Shown: positions 47,973 to 59,203 of the stretch, one piece after another
Numbering within the stretch: the first letter of the stretch is position 1
How the letters are laid out: the number at the start of each line of letters is the position of its first letter
Source of the DNA: Carnegiea gigantea
Lineage: Eukaryota > Streptophyta > Magnoliopsida > Caryophyllales > Cactaceae
Direction of reading: 5' to 3'
DNA: 64,000 nucleotides
Assembly (NCBI GenBank): GCA_029747015.1
Contig: JAKOGI010000001.1
Location: 682,001-746,000 of the forward strand
Translations under genes and position numbers: made by a program
The notes under the pieces: generated by a model
The model's database searches: none
The model's input: only the letters and a program-made list of their open reading frames with translations
Told to the model about the DNA's origin: nothing

Positions 47973-49377
47973 GCTTAACCAACTCTTAATTACTGAAACA
48001 TCAATCATCACTCCAAACAGAAAAATAAGGAAAACTATCTATCACTTTAGGAAAGTTATTGAAAAAGAACCGATCGAGTGAACTGAGTTCTCAAATTGGA
48101 TTGCCTTATTTTACGTTTTGAGTAATCCTATTAGGGCACTTATGTTATGTAAACGTTGAAAAATTTTTTGACTCCTTATAGTAAGGTTTGTTCCGTGAGT
48201 TGTCCTTGTGAAAGTAATCTTCTGATGTTCCTTTTTCTCGGATGCAAAGCCTAATAGGTCCATGTGATCATATAAGTTCACAAGCATTTAACAACATCTG
48301 CTTCTGATGATTGAGTAGCTTCTCTGGACCGTAAGGCTTAGGTAATGAGGGATGTCTGCCACTCTTCTCCACCATCCTATATACCTTATATCGAATGCAA
48401 TTTCTAAATCAGCTTGCATGGAGAATCATTCAGTCGCTATCTTATCTGAACACGCGATCATTCCTCTCAAAGAGAATCTCGTACAAGTTAGGAAAGGTAG
48501 TCTCTTTTTGCCTTAGGGAAGAGATAGAGTGATCCTCGGGTGAGGAGCACTCTCGCTAAAGAAGGAGTGAAGTGAGTGAGTGATCCTCAGGTGAGGAGCA
48601 TAGATGCAGGGAACGTTCTTTTCTAACCTTCAATAATATTTACGTTTCATAGAGTTATATTATTAAACATACGTTATAGAGAGAGAAAAAAATCAAAAAA
48701 TAATTTTAATAAGTAATGGTTTGAGTTTACTGTTAAACCATCTGAACACATTTAGTATTTAAAGTGTATGATATTTATGCCCAAAAAAAGTCTTTAATAG
48801 GACTTTAAAAAAGAGGCAACAGTAGGCATATAGGCAATATAAGCAAATAAAACTTAAGAGTTATTCTTAACATAGGGATTTGGAAATTATATACTACCTG
48901 AACTAACCAACATTTTATACTAGTTTTTCAATTCAAATACAAGAATTTTAACTTCAGCTATTAAGACCACATAAGAGTTTCATATATGATTTTCTATGAT
49001 TATAGTTTTATCCATTTTTGCCCTTATGTGAATAAAAAAATAAAAATAAAGTTTTATTTTTTCTTTAAAGTTTGAGCCATACAGAAAAGTAACAAGGGAG
49101 GCCACATATGCCTTGATCAACTAAGTTGTCGTAACTAGGAGCATGCTTGTTTAAGGCTATAAGCACAAAATCCCAAATATACGTACCCACGTCTTATTTC
49201 ATGGGTCTCTTTTTTAGTATAAATTGGACTACATGATTAAAGTTATGAACCCAAATATACGATGTTAAGTGTTGAAACCTCATGGCCCCACCCACTGTCA
49301 CAATACCTTTATACTCATACCCCACGGATCACTCGTTGCTGCCCCTCACCTTGTGGCATTCGCTGCTCGTCGTCCAG
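47973..49377. other. Upstream region of the P450 gene
   Basis: Intergenic sequence. GGTGAGGAGCA is repeated at about 48540 and 48590 next to GTGATCCTC. No gene or transposon end is recognised. The last few hundred bases are the presumed promoter of the CYP707A-type gene and contain several ACGT cores (for example near 49182 and 49190). Confidence 0.45.
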
Positions 49378-49386
49378 CTATATAAC
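49378..49386 (+). promoter_or_regulatory. TATA box of the CYP707A-type gene
   Basis: CTATATAAC lies 86 bp upstream of the chosen start codon and downstream of GC-richer sequence, a normal position for a plant core promoter. Confidence 0.6.
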
Positions 49387-49471
49387 TCGGTTCCTTCAGT
49401 CCACCTGCTAGCTAGCTTAGCACTTGCCTTCAAGCAAAGAGACAGAGCATCCAAAAGAGAGCGAGAGAGAG

Positions 49472-52400
49472 ATGGCATCCATCCTCCTCACTCTTACAAC
49501 GTTAATCCTCCTACTGATTGTGATTAGCAATGTTTTCTTGAACAGGTTGAAGCAATGGAGATTACTATGTAAATATGGAGCCAAGCTTCCCCCTGGCTCT
49601 TTGGGTTGGCCTTATCTCGGAGAAACTCTTCAGCTCTTCTCTCAAAACCCTCATGAATTCTTCTGTGCCTCCAGGCAACAAAGGTATCTCTCGATCTCCA
49701 TGCTCAATATAAGCTTTTCATATACTGACATATGGTGGAGATATTGATGGAGATAAGACTGCTTATATCTAGATCTCTTCAGACCTCGCTAAGGAAAGAT
49801 CCAGATTAGGTGTTGTTGTTAATGCTGCATGTACTTATGTACCTTGGAAACATTCAATATTTGAATATGATGCTTATGGTGGTTTGTGATTTGATAGGTA
49901 TGGGGACATATTCAAGACCCACATCCTAGGGTGCCCATGCATCATGTTGGGGAGCCCAGAGGCTGCGAAATTTGTACTGATGACAAAAGCAAGCCTGTTC
50001 AAGCCGACATACCCGAAGTGCAAGGAGAGGTTGATTGGTTCTTCAGCCATCTTCTTCCAACAGGGGGCCTGCCATGCTCAACTCCGGAAACTGGTTCAAG
50101 CTGCTTTTTCCCTCGACGCAGTTAAACCTCTTGTCCCTAAGATCGAATCCATTGCCATATCTACTTTGGATTCCTGGGCTACTTATGGCCAGTTCATTCA
50201 CACCTTCCATGAATTAAAGAAGGTAAATGTGATTCACAAAACCAGTAAACTTGTTGTTCTAGCTACTTAATAATCGGGTTTTTATTTTGTATTAGATCTT
50301 GTCCCTTTGGGTTCTGTACATCATTATATCATTGTAATTAGTTAATGACTTTTGTTCAAGAATAATAATATTGATTAACAGGGTTGTGGTTTTTGAACAT
50401 GAGCTCTGCAGTTTGCATTCGATGTCTCTGTCCTGTCCATCTTTGGAGAGTTAGATAGCTGCTACGAGAAGAAACTCAAGGAGAATTACATCATACTGGA
50501 TAGGGGTTACAATTCCTTCCCTACCATGATACCGGGAACCTGTTACTTCAACTCTGCCATGGTAAGTTTCGTGACATATGCATGCACTCTGTAGTGATTC
50601 AAGTATGCAATATGGGGTATTAGAGAGTAATATACTTTCTTACTTAGTTTTCTTAATTCCAAATTAATCTTGGCACATTACACAAATTAATTAGGCAAGG
50701 AGGAGAATGGGCCATCTAATAAGAGAGGTCATGAAAGAAAGAAGAGAGAAAAGACTGGCAACTAGGAATCTCTTGGGTTGTCTTGTGAATTTTAAGGATG
50801 AAGATGGGAAGACCTTAACAGATGATCAAATCGTCGACAACATCATCGGTGTTCTCTTTGCTGCTCAAGATACCACAGCCAGCATGTTAACCTGGATTTT
50901 GAAGTACATTACTGATCATGATGAAGTGCTTGAAAAAATACAGGTAAATTTTCACTGTTCTACTATTAGTATAATTAGTAACACTGACATGAAGATTAAT
51001 TAGCTCCATAGTTTTCTGTTAATTCTCTTCAATAAGCTCTAACGTGACTAACTAACTTCAGGCTGAGCAAAAGGCGATCTGTGGAGCAAATGAAAAGGGA
51101 AGGCAACAGTTGACATGGGCACAAACTAGAGAGATGCAATTCACACATAAGGTAAACTTCATTGATAGATTGATGTACTTCTTTATAATAGTTTGCTTTC
51201 CAGGGATAATATGAGTGTCTGACTTCCTTGATGGGTGAATTCATTGAAGGTTATGCTAGAGAGTTTGAGGATGGCTAGCATTATATCTTTCACTTATCGA
51301 GAGGCAGCTGAAGATGTTTTATATCAGGGTAAGAGATATATGTATGCATGTATCTTAACTTGGTTAAATTTGAAGCCTAGGTTGTTTTGTTTAATTACTA
51401 AAATATACCTATATATGTACTTTATGAATGTGATTGTGTGAGACAATCTTGTCAAGACAGATTCAGGTAAAGTTGGTCACATGTATTAAAAAAAATAATC
51501 ATGAAATCTCACTGTCAAAATGTTACAGCGAAGCTTATAACACATAACTCATATGTATCTTAATTTACTAACTTCAGTGCAATTGCCTTATGACGCTGAC
51601 CAGGTACTTAATACATATTGAATTATCCCAATAAAGATTTGTTTTTATCTCATTTTGATAAAATAAGTGGTCTAATCGAGCATACATATAAACCAATTAA
51701 TTGAGTACTCCACATATACATTATTAATTAATTTCAAAATGTGACCTCAATTTAATCGTACTTACATAGATTGTGTGATGTCCGTCAACAACAGATCGAC
51801 ACACGCCTTTGTTCAATTGATAAATTCCGTGACCAAAATTCTTTCAAATTTTGTATTTCTAACTTTTAAATTTTACCATTTAAAAAATTAAAATAAAGCA
51901 AATCTGGTACAGTGGTACTCAGACTCAGTATCTTTCGTATGAGTGAGACAGTGACATATACAATATACGTATAACTTTAAATCAACTAATTAGCTTTCTA
52001 ATTAACGTGAACCGCTTAAGATTTTGTATGCAAAGGTCAATTATGGTCTAAATAGGGCCTTTGATGCTCGCATCATCAAAATTAGCATATAACCGGCTGT
52101 CATCCACCTATGCAATGTTTGATTAGATGTAATCAACTTTATAATGCAATCAAGTTTGTAATCATGTTTTCATTACCTTATTTGGTTGTATGAGAGTATT
52201 GTAATATAAAAACTATATTGTAAATTGTGATTACTACAAATTAAGTAATCATAATTTCATTGGAAAGCTGATTGCATTACATTGCATCCCACCAAACATC
52301 ACATTAGTCTAATAGAATTCCTTCAAGAGCTAGAACCATGGCATGTCGCTTTCTACTTCAGGTTCTGAATACGTACAACGAATAATGAATGAAGATGAAA

Positions 52401-54106
52401 TGAAGAGGAAACTACAAACTCTAAATAGAACATTTGATTTGCTTAATCTTCGCAATCTTTTTGAAAACTTCAAGTAATCTCTGTGACTGTTGATGCAGGG
52501 TACTTAATTCCAAAAGGGTGGAAGGTGCTCCCTTTGTTTCGAAACATCCATCACAATCCTGCCTATTTTGAAGACCCTGAAAAATTTGATGGTTCAAGAT
52601 TTGAGGTATTTTTTCAAATTTTATGTATGTTATATTATAATTAATTTATCTATAAATGTTATGACTATAATTAGAGCTCATGCATATAGTCATGTACTAA
52701 AACTTCTTGTTGTTATTGTATTATTTTTGAAACGCTTTAGCAATTTTTAAAATTTGAAAGGGATTATAAATTTACGTATTTATTTCTGTGTGCTGATAAA
52801 TTTCAGGTTGGTGCGAAGGCCCACACATTTATGCCATTTGGGTATGGACCCCATGCATGCCCTGGAAATGAATTTGCCAAACTAATAATGCTCATTTTCA
52901 GCCACCATCTTGTCACCCAGTTCAGGTAGAACATCTCTGTCAATTCGAACTTAAGATCTTCCCCCACCCCTTGGAAAAAATGCGCACACACAGATGCATA
53001 GAGGATAAAATTAACATTATTATCTCATATTCATCATTATTTTACGGCACAACCCAACGTAATGTGATATGTTTGAACTGAATTCATCGATGTTCATTGA
53101 AATTGTCGCCAAACTAACGATGCTCATTTTCATCCACCATCTTGTCACCCAGTTTAGGTAGAGCATCTATGTCAATTTGAACTTAAGATCCTCCCCCACC
53201 CCCTAGAAAAAAATGTGCGCACACACATCCACAGAGAATAAAATTAACATCATTGTCTCGTATTCATCATTATTGGTACAGCACAACCCAATGTAATGTG
53301 GTATGTTTGAACTGAATTCACCGATGTTCATTGAAATTGACTAATAAGAGTGGTTAATAATAACTTACATATTAAACTTAATTTGGGATGAAAATACATT
53401 GAATAAAAAAGAATTAACAAGTCACTAATCTTGAATTCATTGACTATAATGTTCACACGATTGTTTAATATCTATTTTACTGTCTCCTCTAACTTGTAAG
53501 TAAATTATATTTTGCATGTGTATATTAGTTAGTTTAATTGAAAAATACTAGTCATAAAATAAAAAAAATGAATTTAAAATTGCACATACATATGCCAAGC
53601 TCGCTGAGCCTATCGTGTATGATTTGATGTTAATCACATGTACTCATCCTTTTCGTGAAAGCAGTCCAGAAAGGTGACCCCACTCCCCTCAAATGAGAGA
53701 TTTGATTGGTATTTCAAAAAGAAAGAAAACTCAGAAGGAAATATGCCAGAAATACATTTTGTCGTGTATATACTGAATCATATGGCAACCTCATAATTTC
53801 TATTCCTACTGTTTGTCTTTTTTAAATGATTCTGTGGCGAAGAAAAAAAAAATCTTTGAAAAATAAATAAAAGCCATGCATAGATCATATGTCCAAAATT
53901 GAAAATGTCATGAATACAAAATTATGCCGTACTATAAGTGGAAAATGAAAATGACAGAATTGTGTAAATTTTCGTGTTACAGATGGGAAGTGGTGGAATG
54001 TGAGAGTGGGGTTGAGTATGGACCATTCCCAATACCTCGGCATGGACTCCCAGCCAAATTTTGGAGAAAAACTTCCAGCAACTCATCATCAGAGACCTCA
54101 ATTTAG
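49472..54106 (+). CDS. CYP707A: Cytochrome P450, CYP707A type (ABA 8'-hydroxylase), 9 exons (484 aa)
   Basis: CYP707A enzymes at the ER membrane hydroxylate abscisic acid at C-8', the main step of ABA breakdown. Exons: 49472-49683, 49898-50222, 50412-50561, 50695-50943, 51062-51151, 51250-51328, 52499-52605, 52807-52925, 53983-54106. All borders are GT-AG, phases agree, and the sum is 1,455 bp with no internal stop. Residues 1-22 form a hydrophobic anchor (MASILLTLTTLILLLIVI). Family marks: KLPPGSLGWPYLGETLQL, YGDIFKTHILGCPC, AKFVL, I-helix AAQDTT (286-290), K-helix ESLR (346-349), GYLIPKGWKVLPLFRNIHH and heme loop FGYGPHACPG with Cys422. It diverges from typical members in places, such as MQFTHKVMLESLR and EVVECESGVEYGPFP, so substrate preference could differ. 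Introns 1 and 8 carry a SINE and a partial exon duplication. Confidence 0.92.
49735..49820 (+). mobile_element. Au-like SINE, copy 3, inside P450 intron 1
   Basis: GTGGAGATATTGATGGAGAT, AAGACTGCTTATATCTAGAT and CTCTTCAGACCTCGC, ending GTGTTGTTGTT, align along their length with the SINE at 29716-29816. It is more diverged than the other two, and a target duplication is not clear, so it is probably the oldest copy. It fills much of the short first intron (49684-49897). Confidence 0.65.
52874..53339 (+). repeat. Tandem duplication of exon 8 end plus intron start, about 232 bp
   Basis: Copy 1 (52874-53105) covers the last ~52 bp of exon 8, its donor and the first ~180 bp of intron 8. Copy 2 (53106-53339) repeats this inside intron 8: GCCAAACTAACGATGCTCAT, CACCATCTTGTCACCCAG, TTTAG|GTAGAG, and later GAACTTAAGATC, AACATCATTGTCTCG and ATGTTCATTGAAATTG. 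The duplicate retains a GTAGAG splice donor. The acceptor of intron 8 at 53982 is downstream of both copies. Confidence 0.85.
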
Positions 54107-55427
54107 GCTTGGAGTTAATTGGATTTGCCAAAATAACAACATTTTTTTAATTGCTTAGAGAGTTTTAGGTTGTAGGCTTGGCAAACTAAGTCGATATGAA
54201 CGTCGAGTCATCAAATGTTGCTCAATTACGAATTATATGACTACGAGAAAATTCAAACCAATGAATAAATTGGTGTCTGCATAATTAATAATGTTACTCA
54301 TTAATAATAGTTGATACACAATTCCTAGATTGTACAAATGTTATTATTTGTCTTCTTCCTTCATTTTTGAATGAAATAAAAAGATTTCTTACTTCTAAAT
54401 AAGCAATAAGTTCTTTTTCTATGATAATGTGTCATTAGTGTGATAGTTATTTGTCGTCTCTTATCATTTTCGCCACCCAGGTTCGAATTTGGGTGACCTC
54501 GTTTTGCTAGATTTATTAGAATTTTTGGGGGGTTGGTTTTTTTTTTGGGGGGGGGGGGCGCTGGGCTCTTTGGGCTGGGCGGTTTTGCTCTCTCCCTCCC
54601 TGAGCTTGTTGTAGCTCCATTAGATTGCCTTGAATATGGGCCCAATGCTGTGCCTCACTTACCATGCAACAAAAAATTCTTTTTCTTAAAAAAACGATAT
54701 TCAAGAATTGAGTGGTAAATAGTAACATTTTTTTATCATGGTAAATTGTACTAGTAAATAAAGATTACAAAAATAAGCTACATGTCACTAACACGTAATG
54801 TCACACGTCAATAATCAATATATTGCCTTGTGATAATCAATTTTTTTATATTTAACGGCAATCATAAAAAAAAAAATTGAAAACAGAGTATTCTTAAATT
54901 ACATAATAAACTTTTGTAACTTTAAATTCATTGGTAGATGGTAACAAACAACCACGCAACCCTAGCAAAACTACTATATCTGTGACAAAACGTTCTGCTG
55001 AAGTCCCAAATCAACACATCAACAGATGCATCTTATGTTTCTACTGCAAGAGAGGAAAATACTGAATGTATTATTTTCATATTCTCTCCAAATCTCTTCT
55101 TGCTTGTTTAGTCAAAGTAGTGAATATTCTCTTGTTAAATACAAAAGTTTAGAGTTCAAATCTTGTTATTAAAAATAATAGTAGCTCGGTTCTCGTAAAA
55201 TGAAGAGTGCCCTCACCCAAAAAAAGGGGGGAAAGAATCCCACTATTGCTAAACTTGCGCCTTGCAGAAGCCTCTTCCCCCTTAGGCTTTGAGGAGGCCC
55301 ATATAGGGGTATGGGCTCCACATCTTAACCAGAAAAACGGAAAAAGAGGCCCAAAGTGAAATGGAAATAGGCAGAATTGCAGAAAGATTTGGGGGGTAAC
55401 TGGAATTTGCTATTTGTCTCGGATGAC
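54107..55427. other. Spacer between P450 and PPR genes
   Basis: It holds the P450 3'UTR, a mixed T/G homopolymer run (54537-54558) and AT-rich sequence. GAGGCCCATATAGGGGTATGG near 55292 is short and not assignable. No gene is recognised. Confidence 0.5.
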
Positions 55428-58376
55428 ATGGTTTCGGGGCCTCTGCAAAGTTTATTTCGCCTTCGTCAGCTTGCCAAATTATTTCATCCCTATTACAGCA
55501 ATTTCACCACTCTCTCTCCTCTCGAATCCCGTATTCGTTCTACAATCAAACTCTGCAAAAGATTTGAGGACTTAAAGCCCCTCGACTCCCTCTTAATTGT
55601 TACTGGGTTAATTGATTTAAAGCTTGTAATCACTGAATTCATTCAGCGATGTTTTGATCTGGGCTCCCCGGAATTAGCACTGTCTACTTTCTGTGGTTCG
55701 AGGAATCGCAGCCTGCTTTTGCAGAATTTGCTGATTAAGCGTCTCTCCAACTTGGGTTTATACCAAGATGTAATCTTTGTGTATCAAACATGTCGCCTTT
55801 CGGGTTGTCCTGGAGGTGATTACACATTTCCTTATGTCATCAAGGCTTGTTCTGCTATGCGAGATGTAGAATTTGGGAAGGAGATTCACTGTGTTGTTTT
55901 GAGAACTGGGTATTCTAGAAATGCTGTCGTGCAGACTGCTTTGGTTGATTTCTATGCTAAAATTGGGCGAGTAGATGTTGCACGCCTGCTGTTTGATGAA
56001 ATGTCTGAATGGGATATGGTTGCTTGGAATGCGTTGATATCTGGTTATTCACTTAATGGACTTGATTATGAGGCCCTTGATGTTTTCTTTGACAAATGGA
56101 TGAAGGGTGTGAAGCCTAATGTTAGCACCTTGGCTATTATTGTTCCAGTCTGTACCCGTTTGGGATTACTGCATTTGAGCGAGTCTTTGCATGGCTATGC
56201 TGTGAAATGTGGGTTCAATCGAGATGAATTGCTGACTCCAGCTTTAATCTCAATGCATGCTAATGGTGGGGATATTTGTGCTGCTAAGCACTTGTTTGAG
56301 TTCTCACTTACCAAAAATGTGATCGTTTGGAACTCTATGATCTATGCTTACACACAAAGCCAGAGCAGAGAACGAGCCTTTGAGATGTTTTCAGATATGA
56401 TTTGTGCTGATTTACGGCCTAATATAGCCACATTTGTCTCTGTGATCCCATGTTGCGAGAAGATGAATAGCATATGCCATGGTGAATGCCTCCATGGACA
56501 TGCAGTAAAATATGGGCTCGATAAACAAGTCTCTGTGGCTACAGCTCTAATATCCATGTATGCCAAGCTCGGAGATATTGATTCAGCCATACATATTTTC
56601 ACTTGGATGCCTCAGAAAAACCAACTCACTTGGAATTCAATAATTTCAGGGTATGTGCATAATGGGCTCTTGCAGACAAGTTTGGATGCAGTGTGTGAGA
56701 TGCAACTGGCAGGATTTCGGCCTGATTCAGTGTCCATAATTAATGTTCTTTCTGCCTGCTCAGAGAAGGAGTCATTTTTCTTGGGAAAGTCTGCGCATGC
56801 CATCAGTATAAGAAAGGGTTTTGATTCAAATATTAATGTGTCAAATCTTCTATTAGCATTTTATTCGAATTGCAGTCAGGTTCACTCCTCCAGGAAGCTC
56901 TTCGATAGGATGGCTAACAAAAATACAATATCATGGAATACAATGATATCTGGATGTGTATATGATGGTCAAATGGAAAAGGCTACAGCCCTTCTCTGGA
57001 AAATGCAGCAAGAAGGTGTGCAGCTGGACATCGTAACCTTAGTTGGAATCCTTCCTGGCTACAACCACCCTCGTGATTTGTTACAGGGAATGGCTCTTCA
57101 TGGCTATGCTTTGAGATTTGGCTGGACTTCTGATGGTACCTTAACTAATGCCCTGATTAGCATGTATTGCAACAGTGCAGACACGGATTCTGCTACGGTA
57201 CTTTTCCATGGGTTGAAAGAAAAAAGTCTGATTTCTTGGAATTCTTTGATCACTGGTTATCGATGTCACAAGTCACAGAACGAAGTAATGCTCCTGTTCA
57301 GGCAATTGGTGGATGATGACAGGAGACCAAATTACATAACCTTACTCAATGTACTGCCCGCATGCTGCAAACTGTTGCACGGTAAATCAATTCATGCTTA
57401 TGCAATCAGAACAGGGGCTGTACAGCAAACTCCACTCCTCACCTCTTTAATTTCTATGTATTCTAAATATAAGAATGTGGCTTCATGCCTCTCAGTCTTT
57501 AGAGCTGGGGGGAAATGGAATATTTCTTTGTGGAACTCGATGATGTCAGCCCTTATTGAGGCAAGAGAGGCACAGAGGGCATTTGCTTTTTTTGGTGAAT
57601 TGCTTCAAACGGAACTGGAAGTGGACCACATAACAATTTTGAGTTTGGTGTCAGCTTGCATCCCCATAGACAGCATGTCTGTAACTAACTCGGTGCTGGC
57701 TTTCGTGATTAAGGCTGGTTTTTTCAGTGATACAACCATCTCTAATGCCCTCGTGGACTTGTGTGCGAAATGTGGGGACATTTCGATGGCGAGGTCAGTC
57801 TTTGACACCATGGTCAAGAAGGATGCTGTCTCTTGGAGTGTAATGATCAATGGATATGGGCTGCATGGGGACGGTGATGCTGCTATTTTTCTCTTAACAC
57901 AGATGGAAAATTCAGGGATTCAGCCTGATGCTATCACATATCTTAGTGTTTTATCAGCCTGCAGTCATGCTGGGTTAACTGAGGAAAGCAAGACTATCTT
58001 CAGTTCTATGCTTTTTCACGGGATCCAACCAACAATGGAGCATTATGCTTGCATTCTGGACCTTCTTGGAAGAACAGGTCAGCTGCACGAAGCTTATGCC
58101 ATTGTTCAGAGATTTCCCGGTGGACCTTCTGCTAGCATGCTTGAGTCCCTCCTGGGTGCTTGCAGGGTACATGGAAATGCCAAACTCGGGGGAAAAATTG
58201 GTGAGTTGCTTATTGAGATGGACCCTGAAAATTCAGAAGTATATGTCATGCTTCATAATATCTATGCTGATGCCGGGAGATGGCATGAAGCTAACAAGAT
58301 CAGGATTGAAATGGAAGAGAGAAAACTGAAGAAAATGCCAGGGTTTAGTCTGCTTGAAGGGCGTACATATAAATAG
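55428..58376 (+). CDS. PLS-class pentatricopeptide repeat protein, E type (982 aa)
   Basis: PPR proteins bind organellar RNA one base per repeat; PLS-E members usually serve RNA editing or processing in mitochondria or plastids. The gene is intronless, as most of the family are. I chose the ATG at 55428 (MVSGPLQSLFRLRQLAKLF), because the frame upstream to 55377 has no other ATG. The Arg/Ser/Leu-rich N-terminus fits an organelle presequence. From about residue 90 tandem P, L and S repeats run to about 860, with typical words such as VAWNALISGYSLNG, VIPCCEKM, LISMYAKLGDID, LTWNSIISGYVHNG, VSWSVMINGYGLHGDGDA and VLSACSHAGL. The C-terminus has the E motif (LLGACRVHGNAKLG, NIYADAGRWHEANKIR, KKMPGFSLLEG) and stops there without a DYW deaminase domain, so editing would need a partner. 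I cannot name the RNA target or an orthologue. Confidence 0.93.
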   Translation: MVSGPLQSLFRLRQLAKLFHPYYSNFTTLSPLESRIRSTIKLCKRFEDLKPLDSLLIVTGLIDLKLVITEFIQRCFDLGSPELALSTFCGSRNRSLLLQNLLIKRLSNLGLYQDVIFVYQTCRLSGCPGGDYTFPYVIKACSAMRDVEFGKEIHCVVLRTGYSRNAVVQTALVDFYAKIGRVDVARLLFDEMSEWDMVAWNALISGYSLNGLDYEALDVFFDKWMKGVKPNVSTLAIIVPVCTRLGLLHLSESLHGYAVKCGFNRDELLTPALISMHANGGDICAAKHLFEFSLTKNVIVWNSMIYAYTQSQSRERAFEMFSDMICADLRPNIATFVSVIPCCEKMNSICHGECLHGHAVKYGLDKQVSVATALISMYAKLGDIDSAIHIFTWMPQKNQLTWNSIISGYVHNGLLQTSLDAVCEMQLAGFRPDSVSIINVLSACSEKESFFLGKSAHAISIRKGFDSNINVSNLLLAFYSNCSQVHSSRKLFDRMANKNTISWNTMISGCVYDGQMEKATALLWKMQQEGVQLDIVTLVGILPGYNHPRDLLQGMALHGYALRFGWTSDGTLTNALISMYCNSADTDSATVLFHGLKEKSLISWNSLITGYRCHKSQNEVMLLFRQLVDDDRRPNYITLLNVLPACCKLLHGKSIHAYAIRTGAVQQTPLLTSLISMYSKYKNVASCLSVFRAGGKWNISLWNSMMSALIEAREAQRAFAFFGELLQTELEVDHITILSLVSACIPIDSMSVTNSVLAFVIKAGFFSDTTISNALVDLCAKCGDISMARSVFDTMVKKDAVSWSVMINGYGLHGDGDAAIFLLTQMENSGIQPDAITYLSVLSACSHAGLTEESKTIFSSMLFHGIQPTMEHYACILDLLGRTGQLHEAYAIVQRFPGGPSASMLESLLGACRVHGNAKLGGKIGELLIEMDPENSEVYVMLHNIYADAGRWHEANKIRIEMEERKLKKMPGFSLLEGRTYK

Positions 58377-59093
58377 ACCTGCGAAACCAAAACATACTTC
58401 TGATTATCCAAGAGAACATCTTGGAATTGGATATGTGACTATGTGAGACCCCATTCTTGCCTCTTAAATCTTAACCATGATGAGTTTCGGCAGTGCCTCG
58501 AGTTGTTGGCCCCAATGCAGAATGACGAGGGGAAAAAAAAAGACATTCAATGGGTCGAAGTGGTTGAAGAGCCTAAACACTGATTATTTTTTTTAAAAAG
58601 TCAGGTGTCAAATTTGGGGTGGCTGCCGTTTCATCGCTTACGTTATATGTGAAAACTGACCCACTTGAGCCGTTGACAGCTACAACCCGAGAAGACTCGA
58701 TCCAACCGAGGAAACATCAAAAAACGGAAATAAAAATGGAAACAAGGGTGGATCACGGATAGTGGATAAATGAGTGGGCTGGGCCTGGCCCATGCAATTG
58801 AAAGCCGAAGGTAGTAAAGATCGGGTCGGGTGGACTGGGGGTGGTCGGTTAACTTGACATATGAGCTGACGTTGTAGTAGTAGCTGTCGTCTACCTGGAA
58901 CCCCAAAGATGCCCCACACGTGACATAAAACCTTAACAATGAAAAAAAACCGACAAATCTGGAATTTTGGGATTTTCTCGCTCCTCCCCGTCGTTTTCAA
59001 GTTCATCGTACATGGGTGGAGGGACAGTTGCACTCGTACAGTGCCCCCGTGTCTCAACTGTGTTCGCCACTTTTCTCTCTTTTCGCACTAACG
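58377..59093. promoter_or_regulatory. Upstream region of the ERF gene
   Basis: Spacer between the PPR gene and the ERF gene. A G-box CACGTG lies at 58917-58922 within CACACGTGACA, 287 bp before the ERF start codon. Such cores bind bZIP and bHLH factors, including those of ABA and jasmonate signalling; actual use here is not shown. Confidence 0.45.
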
Positions 59094-59100
59094 TATATAA
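59094..59100 (+). promoter_or_regulatory. TATA box of the ERF gene
   Basis: TATATAA lies 110 bp upstream of the start codon, followed by a leader ending in an A-run (59178-59194). Confidence 0.65.
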
Positions 59101-59203
59101 GCAGCGCAGTCACTTGGCCACCTCGGAACCAACCCAAGCTAAATTTTCACTTCTCCTCTCTTTAGAAAGAACCAACCAAAAAAAAAAAAAAAAAGTCTGA
59201 TTC

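Noticed and set aside
49424..49471. Upstream extension of the P450 first exon
   Set aside because: The frame there starts at TTG and encodes a charged stretch; the ATG at 49472 begins the hydrophobic anchor expected for the family.
55377..55427. Upstream extension of the PPR gene
   Set aside because: It starts at TTG and has no ATG before 55428.
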